This document shows, piece by piece, positions 52,581 to 61,168 of a DNA stretch of 64,000 nucleotides (position 1 is the first letter of the stretch; every line of letters begins with the position of its first letter). A model generated the notes under the pieces. It did no database searches, was not told where the DNA came from, and saw only the letters and a program-made list of their open reading frames with translations. The position numbers and the translations under genes are program-made. Origin of the DNA: Pontibacter ruber. GTDB lineage: Bacteria > Bacteroidota > Bacteroidia > Cytophagales > Hymenobacteraceae. Location: positions 1 through 64,000 of the forward strand of contig NZ_JALPRR010000003.1 of assembly GCF_023630205.1 (NCBI RefSeq). The letters are read 5' to 3'.

Positions 52581-55500
52581 ACAACCACACCCGCATCAGG
52601 GTCAGTAATTTGTCGGTGTCAACTGGTTTTGGTATGTAGTCTGAAGCGCCGGCTTCCAGGCATTTTTCTTTGTCTTCTTTCATGGCTTTCGCTGTGAGGG
52701 CAATAATAGGGAGTTGCTTAAAACGAGAAATCTCCCGGATTCGTTTTGTTGCCTCAATGCCGTCCATTTCGGGCATCATCACGTCCATCAGCACCATGTC
52801 AACGCCTTTTTCGGTCTCCAGCTTCTGCAGCGCCTCTTTGCCGTCGTAGGCTACTACCACTTCCATGCCGTGCAGCTCCAGCAGGCTGCTCAGCGAGTAA
52901 ATGTTGCGTACGTCGTCGTCTGCCACCAGCACTTTTTTACCGCGCAGCACTTCTTCCGGCACGTGCAGTTTCATCTTGAACTTGTTGTTGCCTGCAGGAA
53001 GCTTCTGGTTTACCTTGTGCAGAAATAACTGCACCTCGTCGAGCAGGCGCAGGTACGAGTACTCGTTTTTGATGATGATGGTGTTGGCAAATTCTTTCAG
53101 GGCTGCTTCCTCTTCCTCGTTCAGGTCTTTACCGGAGTAAATGATGATCGGAATATCGGCAAGACCGGTCTGCGATTTGATTTTTTTCATCCAGTCATAC
53201 CCCTTCATGCCCGGCAGGTTCAGGTCGAGAATGATGCAGTCTACTTTCTGCTTGGCCAGTACCTGTTCGGCTTCTTCGGCAGAGTAAGCCGACGTAGATT
53301 TCAGACCGTGCGCCAGCAGCAGTTCCGCCACCGCCTTGTTCTCGATCTCGTTGTCTTCCACGATCAGGATGTTCTCGATCGAAGCGTCTGATATGCCGGA
53401 GATGGTAGTAAACGCCTTGTTGAGCATTTCGAGCGTGACTGGTTTGGGCAGGTACTCTTCGTTATCTGCGTGCTCGCCGATCACTTCCTTGTCGTAAGCC
53501 GACATTACGTGTACGTTTGTGTGGCGCAGCTCTTTATCTTCCCGGATCTGGCGGAGGACATCCCAGCCGGTTGTATCCGGCAGGTGAATGTCGAGCAGCA
53601 TGGCGTCCGGCTTTTCTGCACGCGCCATGCGCAGGCCTTCTTTGCCGGTGTAAGCCTGGTGCACTTTAAAGTTTTTGGCCGTGGCAAAATCAGCCAGTAT
53701 GTCGCTGAAGCCTTTGTCATCTTCCACGATAAGCACCGAGATGTCTTTCTTGTCGTTTTTCTCGATCTTATCAAAAACATGATTCACCGTTTCTGACCTG
53801 CTGTGCGCAGATGTGGTTGCTGTTGCCTTTGATGCCTGTGCTTTTTTAGGTTCGGTTACCGGTGCTTTGGGCAGGTACAGCGTAAACGTGCTGCCTTTGC
53901 CCGGCTCGCTTTCCAGCAGGATCTCGCCTCCGAGCAGCGCCGCCAGTTCCTTGCTGATGGTAAGCCCCAGGCCGGTGCCGCCATACTTGCGTGTGGTGGA
54001 AGTATCGGCCTGCTGAAACGCCTCAAATACCACATCCTGCTTTTCCTGCGGAATCCCGATGCCGGTATCGCGAACGGCGAAGGCCACAATATCTGCCTGT
54101 TCCCGGAGCTGTTCCGATCTGAAGTTAGGTCTTTTTTCAACCGGATGAATGGAAAGCTCTACTTCGCCTCCTTCGTTTGTGAATTTGATGGCATTACCGA
54201 TAAAGTTCTTCAGGATCTGCTCCAGTCGGAAGCGGTCTGTTGTGATGGTATCGAAGCTGCCGGGAGTATGGCGTTCGCTGAAGCGGATCTTCTTTTTGGA
54301 AGCCATTTCCCTGAACATCGGCTCCAGTGAGATGTCCTGCAGCTTTATTTCGTTCGTCTCCAGCTTGATCATACCCGACTCGATCTTCGAGAGGTCCAGG
54401 ATCTCGTTGATCAGTTTCAGCAGGTCGTTGCCAGACTTGTGGATGATCTGGGCATGATCCACCTGCTTGGTAGACAATGTGTTTTCCACGTTATCGGCAA
54501 GTAGCCTGGAAAGTATAAGTATACTGTTGAGCGGTGTGCGCAACTCGTGGCTCATGTTCGCCAGGAAGTCGCTCTTATACTTGCTTACGGTTTCTACCTG
54601 CTGTATTTTCAGCTCGATGGCTTCGCGGGCATCTTCAAGGGCTTTGTTTTTGGAGCTGAGGGATTCGTACTGTTCCTCCAGCAGCTGCGCTTTCTCTTCC
54701 AGTTCTGCATTCTTCTCCTGAAGCTCTTCCTGGTTTACGCGCAGCTCTTCTTCCGATGCTTTCAGCTCTGCATTCAGCTGTCGCAGCTCTTCCTGCTGTG
54801 TTTCCAGTTCTTCGGCCTGGTTCTGTGTTTCGAACAGCAGTTCCTGTGTTTGCAGGTGGGCTTTCAAAGTATAAATAAGTACGGAGATGCGTTCGGCAGC
54901 AGCATTGAGCAGACGGCGTTTGAGCTCGGTGTAAGGCTGCCGCGAGGCAAGCTCCAGGGCTCCTACAACGGTGTTGCCGAAGTATAGCGGGAGAATCATG
55001 ACCGTGGCAGGTTCAATATCAGACAAGCCGGTTCTGATGCGTAAATACTCATTCGGTACCTGGTCGAGTACTTTTACCTTCCGATCACGCACAGCCTGTC
55101 CTACTTTCCCGGTGCCGATTTCGAAAACAGGCAGTTGCTCCAGGTTATGCTGTACGCCATAGTTGGCAGCCGGCTCCAGTTTGCCATTGTCGTTGTGCAG
55201 GTATAGTACGCCAGCCTCCGAATCGGTGTAGTTGCAGAGGTAGGAGAGGGCCAAAGCGGATAGTTTTTCCAATGAGCTCTCGCCACCGGTCAGGTTATTG
55301 AGTTCCGCCACACCCGAAAGTACCCAGTTGCGGTTAGCGTTCTCTGTCGTAAAGGCCTGCAGGTTGTCTTTCATGTCCCTGATGGCATAGCTCAATACGT
55401 CTTCCTTGCTCTGCACGGCTACCTCCACATCATACCTTCCCTGGCCAATGGCCTGGGCTACCTGCGAGAGCGAAACGGTCTTATCCAGCACTCCTCTGAA

Positions 55501-56586
55501 AGATGCTGCCACGCTGCCGATCTCGTCTTTGCTGTCGATGTCGATCATCACATCGGTAGCACCCAGCCGGATGCGGTCGGCAGCAGTTTTCAGGGTAGAA
55601 AGCGACGAAGAGATCAGGTTGACGATGTAAAACGAAAGCACCATCGTGAGGGCAAGTATAAGTATGAAAATCACGATCAGTACCACCATGTACTGTTCGC
55701 GCTGCATACTTTCTTCTTTTACCTGATCCTGGATACGGGCTATCAGCAGGCTTTCGGCCTTTCTGTAGTCTTCTATGCTTTGGGTAAATAAATTGAACGT
55801 AGCAGTGGTGTTGAAAGAAGACATGTCCAGCTCAGGATTTCGCTCGATACGCTGTAAGATGCCTGCTACCTGCTTGTAGTTTTCAGAGGAAATTATTTTC
55901 TGAACGTCCTGTACGGACGTTGCATCCGAAAACCTTGTGAAATTATTCAGCGACCTGTTGTAAGAATCGATCTGTGTGTTGATCTGTGCATAGTTCTGGT
56001 ACGAAAAAGATCCGTCCTTAATTACCATCATCAGCAGGCTTCTGATCCTGCCTAACTGTATTTTAGCCTCTGCAAGGTTTCTGAAGCTTATCAGTTGCTT
56101 TTGGATCTCAGCATTGCCAATACCGGTTGCATTGGCATCCATTCTGTCCAGGAAAGTATAAATCAGGCTTGTTGAATAACGCCTGAACTCCTGCACATCC
56201 AGCTTGTTCTGATCAAGATCGTTCCGGTAGCTTTTAAGTTCGTTTAGTAAGGCCAGATCGGGAAATGGTCTGCCGGAACTGGTTATAAAATTTCTAACAT
56301 CCTGCTGTGCCGCATCGGTTATACTTCGGAGTGTTTTTGCTTCTATCAGGAAAGCTGTTTCTCCTCCGGCAGCTGCCAGTATGCGCGCCCGCTCTTTCTG
56401 AAAGGCATGTAGAAGAGCCGATATCTTTTCAGATTCTGCTAATTGAATTGATTCCTGCTTTAGTTTGTCGTTCTCATCTATCTCCAGCCTGATGGTTGAA
56501 ACAACAAAGTAAACCAGCGGAAATAGCAGCAAAGAGAGCAGGATCAATAATTTGTCTCTGATCTTTAAATTCTTAATGATGTTCAT
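52567..56586 (-). CDS. Giant NIT-HAMP-GAF hybrid histidine kinase with three receivers
   Basis: The protein has 1339 residues. A membrane helix (about 12-32) opens it. A NIT-like nitrate/nitrite-sensing periplasmic domain (about 40-300) has [23 protein letters not shown] second helix (about 305-328) and HAMP (about 330-385) follow. A GAF-like domain (about 430-575) is next, then a Glu/Gln coiled coil (about 580-665), HisKA ([12 protein letters not shown], His ~679) and HATPase_c (about 780-910). Three receivers carry acceptor Asp near 996 (LLDIHLPDT), 1120 ([12 protein letters not shown]) and 1265 ([11 protein letters not shown]). It is the first gene of the cheR-cheB-REC kinase unit. The likely role is a phosphorelay with adaptation. 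Confidence 0.92.
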   Translation of the reverse strand: MNIIKNLKIRDKLLILLSLLLFPLVYFVVSTIRLEIDENDKLKQESIQLAESEKISALLHAFQKERARILAAAGGETAFLIEAKTLRSITDAAQQDVRNFITSSGRPFPDLALLNELKSYRNDLDQNKLDVQEFRRYSTSLIYTFLDRMDANATGIGNAEIQKQLISFRNLAEAKIQLGRIRSLLMMVIKDGSFSYQNYAQINTQIDSYNRSLNNFTRFSDATSVQDVQKIISSENYKQVAGILQRIERNPELDMSSFNTTATFNLFTQSIEDYRKAESLLIARIQDQVKEESMQREQYMVVLIVIFILILALTMVLSFYIVNLISSSLSTLKTAADRIRLGATDVMIDIDSKDEIGSVAASFRGVLDKTVSLSQVAQAIGQGRYDVEVAVQSKEDVLSYAIRDMKDNLQAFTTENANRNWVLSGVAELNNLTGGESSLEKLSALALSYLCNYTDSEAGVLYLHNDNGKLEPAANYGVQHNLEQLPVFEIGTGKVGQAVRDRKVKVLDQVPNEYLRIRTGLSDIEPATVMILPLYFGNTVVGALELASRQPYTELKRRLLNAAAERISVLIYTLKAHLQTQELLFETQNQAEELETQQEELRQLNAELKASEEELRVNQEELQEKNAELEEKAQLLEEQYESLSSKNKALEDAREAIELKIQQVETVSKYKSDFLANMSHELRTPLNSILILSRLLADNVENTLSTKQVDHAQIIHKSGNDLLKLINEILDLSKIESGMIKLETNEIKLQDISLEPMFREMASKKKIRFSERHTPGSFDTITTDRFRLEQILKNFIGNAIKFTNEGGEVELSIHPVEKRPNFRSEQLREQADIVAFAVRDTGIGIPQEKQDVVFEAFQQADTSTTRKYGGTGLGLTISKELAALLGGEILLESEPGKGSTFTLYLPKAPVTEPKKAQASKATATTSAHSRSETVNHVFDKIEKNDKKDISVLIVEDDKGFSDILADFATAKNFKVHQAYTGKEGLRMARAEKPDAMLLDIHLPDTTGWDVLRQIREDKELRHTNVHVMSAYDKEVIGEHADNEEYLPKPVTLEMLNKAFTTISGISDASIENILIVEDNEIENKAVAELLLAHGLKSTSAYSAEEAEQVLAKQKVDCIILDLNLPGMKGYDWMKKIKSQTGLADIPIIIYSGKDLNEEEEAALKEFANTIIIKNEYSYLRLLDEVQLFLHKVNQKLPAGNNKFKMKLHVPEEVLRGKKVLVADDDVRNIYSLSSLLELHGMEVVVAYDGKEALQKLETEKGVDMVLMDVMMPEMDGIEATKRIREISRFKQLPIIALTAKAMKEDKEKCLEAGASDYIPKPVDTDKLLTLMRVWLYEAR

Positions 56587-57187
56587 CTGTTGAGCTTCAG
56601 TTCTACCTGGGAAAGTAATAGAAGTGCAAATTATAAAATTGCACCCGAAAAGTATGCTTTATTAAGATATAAACCCTTAAAAGGTAAGGTATAATGATTT
56701 AAGAAGCCTGCCTGAAAGGTTATCGGTGGTAAGTTTTGTTATAACTTCTAAAGCTTACCTGAAAGGTATAGTATTTTTTTTCCGGGAAGTGCCTGCAAAA
56801 ACCAGCCGGTGCTCTCCGTTCAGGCAAAAGTTAAGAAGCTTATAACTGTGTAAGCTTTAGCATAAGTTGTTGCTCACCTTTAATGGTTTTTTCCGGATTA
56901 GAATAAGGTCAGAATGATAAAACAAGAAAAAACCTATTCTTCCATACTCCCCCTGATTTTTAGCGCTCTTACCTAGTTGGAATATACTTGTGCTAAATTC
57001 TATTATTATAGTGCAATTATATAATAGCTTAGCACAGAACCAGCCGTACTTTATGTATAGGTGCATTCCAAATTGTCCCTTCAGTAGCACCCTCATCTAT
57101 CAAAGATGCCCGACTTGCCTGCCACACCTGCAGGAGCAACACGTTTGATCTCGGCACTATACAATTACACAAACACAGTTAACAGCT
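56587..57187. other. Gene-free 600-bp spacer
   Basis: This A+T-rich stretch between the divergent giant kinase and the first repeat protein has no convincing gene on either strand. An imperfect inverted repeat with TTAAGAAGCTTATAA lies near 56829. It should hold two promoters, but no TAnnTTTG box with good spacing was found near either start. Confidence 0.4.
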
Positions 57188-60100
57188 ATGAATAAAAAAC
57201 TACCTTCTTGGCTCGGGCTTATGCTTTGTTTCATTAGCCTTACAGCCCCGGCACAATTAGTAACCGAAGAATGGGCCAGGCGGTATGACAGCAAAGGGGC
57301 GACTGGTGAATCCACTGAAAAAGATATGATTGCGGTAGATGCTGCGGGTAACAGTTATGTAACTGGGAGTATTAATAACTACAGTACAGGTAGTAGCAGC
57401 ATCATAACTATTAAGTATTCACCTACAGGTGATAAGCTTTGGGCAAAAGTGTACGACGAAGCCCTTTTTAATTCTCCTTCTGGTATTGCAGTTGATAGCC
57501 AAGGGGGCGTCTATGTCACAGGCGGTAGCGTAGTCATCCGATACGATGCTAACACAGGTATGCAGAATTGGGATATCTCTGATAGTATCAATACCACGGC
57601 CATTGCAGTTGACAACAAAGGTGGGGTATACATAACTGGCGAAATCTTAAGCAACAAAACTAACTGGGATTATGTCTCTATCCGCTACGATGCTGCCACC
57701 GGAAATAAGATTTGGAAAAGCTTCTACAACGGAGGAGGCAATTCCAATGATTTTGCTACAGCCATTGCTGTAGACAATACAGGAGGGGTTTATGTTACTG
57801 GGTCAAATGATCAGGAATTTACAGGCTCCGACTACGTTACCGTCTGCTACGATGCTGCCACTGGAAACAAGATTTGGGACAGTCACTACAGCAAAGGAGG
57901 TTATTTTGGAGAGGCGTTCATTGCAGTGAACAACCAAGGCGGAGTCTTCATAACCGGCACTACCTATAGTAATGAAACAGGATACGATATTACCACCATC
58001 CGCTACGATGCGGCCACAGGCGAGCAGAAATGGGTTAAGACCTACAACGGGGGAAGCAACTACCCCGATTGGGCAAGAGACATTGCCGTCGACCATATGG
58101 GCAGTGTATACGTCACAGGATTAAGCAGCGACACTTACATAGATTCTAAGTACATAACTATTCGCTACGATGCGGCCACAGGCGACCAAAAATGGACAAA
58201 TTTTTACAATGGGGAAGGCAACAATCCGGATGAGGCAAATGCCATCGCTGTCGATAACGTGGGCGGTGTCTATGTGACTGGTACCAGCCAAACCGGGAAT
58301 AACTCTTACTTATTTATAACAATTTACTATGAAGGAGCCACAGGTATTCAAAAGTGGATCACCTCTTATAGTGGAAAGGACAGCGGCTTAGATGAAGCAG
58401 GAGGCATTGTCACAGACAATCAAGGCAGTGTTATAATTACTGGACGCGACTACACTAAAAACACAGGACCTGATATCGTCATTGTCAGTTATAATGCCAC
58501 TACCGGCGGCAAAGAGTGGGAGCAGCGCTTTAACAGCTTTGGTAGTCAAAGTGATACTGGCATAGCTGTGACAATTGATGCTGCAGGCAACAGTTACGTC
58601 ACAGGTACCAGTTACAACGATAATTCATACAAAGCCAATATAGTAACCATCAAATATTCCCCTACAGGTGAAGAACTTTGGATAAAAGTATACGAGAAAA
58701 ACCGAGATAATCATGTTTCTGGTATCGCAGTTGATAACCAAGGTGGAGTCTACGTCACTGGACGCAGCGAAACCGACTATATTACCATACGTTATGACGC
58801 CTACACCGGAAAGCAGAGTTGGAGTAGACGTTACAACGGGCAAAGCAATGGCTGGGACCAGGCTGTAGACATTGCTGTCGACAGTGCAGGAGGTATCTAT
58901 GTGACCGGTTCCAGCCAAACGGGGGATAACACATCAGATTACGTGACTATTCGCTACGATGCAACTACAGGGAAGCAGATATGGGCTACTCCTTACAAAG
59001 GGAAGAGCATCAGCAATAATGGAGCAACGGCCATTGCAGTTGATAATCAGGGTGGCGTATATGTTACCGGACAAAGTGATGGGGACTACGCCACTGTCCG
59101 TTACGAAGCTACTACCGGCAAAATGAATTGGGAAAGACGCTACAACGGAGAGGCCAATGGTTATGACGAGGCTATAGATATTATCCTAGATAATCTTGGT
59201 AGTGTTTATGTTACTGGCAACAGCAGTGGCATCGGGACCTTTTCTGATTACGTCACTATCCGCTACATGGCAACCACAGGAGAGCAGAAATGGGACAGCC
59301 GTTTTGATGCTGGAAGGAATGGTTATGACTATGTAGCAGCCATTGCTGTTGATAGTACAGATGGTGTCTATGTGACAGGTCGCAGCCAGAGTATAGGTGG
59401 TGAGGATGTGGAGTATGCGTATGACTACGCAACTGTAGGCTACAAAGCGTCTACCGGAGATGAGATGTGGCGTAATCGCTATGATAATAATGGCAGCAAT
59501 GATTTTTCCACATCTGTAGTTGTTGATAACCAAGACGGCGTGTATGTCACCGGGCATAGTGAGCATAGTGAGGAAGGATCTGGAGGAGGGGTATTTAAAA
59601 CAATCAAATATAACAGCATAAATGGAGCTCAGATATGGGACATACAGACAGCAAGAGGTGTACTCTATGACACAGGAAGGGATATAGCTCTTGATTCTGA
59701 AGGAAGTGTAATTGTAACTGGTTACAGCTTTAGTCTCGGTACGGGCAACGACTTTCTCACTGTCAAGTACAGGCAGAACCAATGCCCAGCTTTAGCAGAC
59801 GCAGCCATTCAGGGCAACTCTACAGCTGCCATCAAGACCAATAGCTCTATATACTCCCTTTCAGATTCCAGTGCCACTTCCTTTACCTGGCGTATTACCA
59901 ATGGCAGCGGGGCAGATTACACCAGCTTCAGCGGCCAGGGCACTAACACGATCAAAGTCAACTGGCCTTCAGAGCCTGACATGTATAAAATGCATGTGAC
60001 CTATGGCGGCGAGGCTGGCTGTCCTACCCGGGACACCACGCTGTACGTGCACGTGTTTGACCCTCAAGCAGGTTTTGTGACCGGCGGGGGCTGGATCACT

Positions 60101-60880
60101 TCTCCGGTGAACAGTGCATACGAGTTCATGCAAAAAGGCACCAAGGCCTACTTCGGGCTGATGGCCAAGTACAAGAAAGGCGCGGAAAACCGGCTGCAGG
60201 GCGAAACGCAGCTGCTGCTCGAAAACGGCTCGTTCTACTTCAGGAGCATTTCCCAACTCTCCCGCACCTTGGTTATCTCCGGCAACCAGGCCTTCTACCG
60301 TGGCAGAGGCAAGGTATCCTACAGAGACGACCAGGGCAAGCTGGTGACGGATCCGCGCAAGTTCATGTTCCTGATTTCAGCCACAGACGGGCAGCTCAAT
60401 AAAGCCAAAGAAGCAGACAAGCTGCGCATACTGGTGTGGGAAATACAGCAGGACGGCACCCGCGGGGCTGTGGTGTATGACAACCAGATCGGCTGCTCCA
60501 CGAACCTGGGCGAGAACGCAGAGGCTTGCCAGACCATCGGCGGGGGCAACATCGTCATCCACCGCAACGGCGTCAAGAGCGTGAGCAGCCAGTCGGCTCT
60601 GGCAGCAGCTGAGCCGGAGAGGGGAGGACTGCAGGCGTATCCGACTGCCTTCTCTAAGCGTACCACCCTCTCCTTTACCAGCGGAGAAGACGCCGAGTAT
60701 ACACTGGAATTGTATGATCTGAAAGGCGCGCTCATCAAGCGCATTGCTGCCGGGTCAATTCAAAGCGGCCAGCGCTATGAGCATGAGCTGCAGGCAGACG
60801 GCTTGGACAAAGGTATGTACCTGGTGCGCCTTACCAGTGGCAGCACCGCGCAGACGGTCAAACTGGTCGTGCAGCAGTAA
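57188..60880 (+). CDS. Secreted SBBP-type repeat protein, paralogue 1
   Basis: The protein has 1230 residues with a signal peptide (1-22, ITAPAQ). Sixteen ~50-residue units follow (about 45-860), each with GGVYVTG, a DY-x-T-I-R-Y strand and D-A-A-T-G-x-x-x-W; this is the SBBP/propeller-like repeat. Units 1 and 9 share NSYVTG and TIKYSPTG, and units 8 and 16 share GSVI-x-TG, so the block is 8+8. An Ig/PKD-like region (about 860-960) follows, then a GFVTGGGWI domain (about 965-1130) and a C-terminal ~80-residue sorting-type domain (YPTAFSKRTTLSFTSGEDAEYTLELYDLKG...MYLVRLTSG) typical of T9SS cargo. It is a likely cell-surface or secreted protein. Composition turns G+C-richer after ~60.0 kb. Confidence 0.9.
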   Translation: MNKKLPSWLGLMLCFISLTAPAQLVTEEWARRYDSKGATGESTEKDMIAVDAAGNSYVTGSINNYSTGSSSIITIKYSPTGDKLWAKVYDEALFNSPSGIAVDSQGGVYVTGGSVVIRYDANTGMQNWDISDSINTTAIAVDNKGGVYITGEILSNKTNWDYVSIRYDAATGNKIWKSFYNGGGNSNDFATAIAVDNTGGVYVTGSNDQEFTGSDYVTVCYDAATGNKIWDSHYSKGGYFGEAFIAVNNQGGVFITGTTYSNETGYDITTIRYDAATGEQKWVKTYNGGSNYPDWARDIAVDHMGSVYVTGLSSDTYIDSKYITIRYDAATGDQKWTNFYNGEGNNPDEANAIAVDNVGGVYVTGTSQTGNNSYLFITIYYEGATGIQKWITSYSGKDSGLDEAGGIVTDNQGSVIITGRDYTKNTGPDIVIVSYNATTGGKEWEQRFNSFGSQSDTGIAVTIDAAGNSYVTGTSYNDNSYKANIVTIKYSPTGEELWIKVYEKNRDNHVSGIAVDNQGGVYVTGRSETDYITIRYDAYTGKQSWSRRYNGQSNGWDQAVDIAVDSAGGIYVTGSSQTGDNTSDYVTIRYDATTGKQIWATPYKGKSISNNGATAIAVDNQGGVYVTGQSDGDYATVRYEATTGKMNWERRYNGEANGYDEAIDIILDNLGSVYVTGNSSGIGTFSDYVTIRYMATTGEQKWDSRFDAGRNGYDYVAAIAVDSTDGVYVTGRSQSIGGEDVEYAYDYATVGYKASTGDEMWRNRYDNNGSNDFSTSVVVDNQDGVYVTGHSEHSEEGSGGGVFKTIKYNSINGAQIWDIQTARGVLYDTGRDIALDSEGSVIVTGYSFSLGTGNDFLTVKYRQNQCPALADAAIQGNSTAAIKTNSSIYSLSDSSATSFTWRITNGSGADYTSFSGQGTNTIKVNWPSEPDMYKMHVTYGGEAGCPTRDTTLYVHVFDPQAGFVTGGGWITSPVNSAYEFMQKGTKAYFGLMAKYKKGAENRLQGETQLLLENGSFYFRSISQLSRTLVISGNQAFYRGRGKVSYRDDQGKLVTDPRKFMFLISATDGQLNKAKEADKLRILVWEIQQDGTRGAVVYDNQIGCSTNLGENAEACQTIGGGNIVIHRNGVKSVSSQSALAAAEPERGGLQAYPTAFSKRTTLSFTSGEDAEYTLELYDLKGALIKRIAAGSIQSGQRYEHELQADGLDKGMYLVRLTSGSTAQTVKLVVQQ

Positions 60881-60904
60881 AGTAATCCATAGTAGAACTT
60901 AAAC

Positions 60905-60940
60905 TAACCCGCCGTTTTATTTTGGGGAGGCGGCGGGTTA
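60905..60940 (+). terminator. Terminator of repeat protein 1
   Basis: TAACCCGCCG and CGGCGGGTTA form a 10-bp perfect stem around TTTTATTTTGGGGAGG, followed by TTTAATT. It lies 24 bp past the stop, so the second paralogue is transcribed separately. Confidence 0.8.
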
Positions 60941-61168
60941 TTTAATTCCCTGTCTTTTACAATTTTTAACCTGATCTACACAGTCGGTTACTTATTTTAT
61001 ACTATACCTAATCATATTCATTGTTAACTAAATACAAATACAACGTATTATCAAATAAGTACTTCCCTCACCATATCCTGTTTCCTGCTTTGCGACCTTC
61101 CTTTGCCTGCTTGACCAGTAGGAGTAAGTTTTACTGAGCATCTACTCATCATCTATTAGTCAAATATT

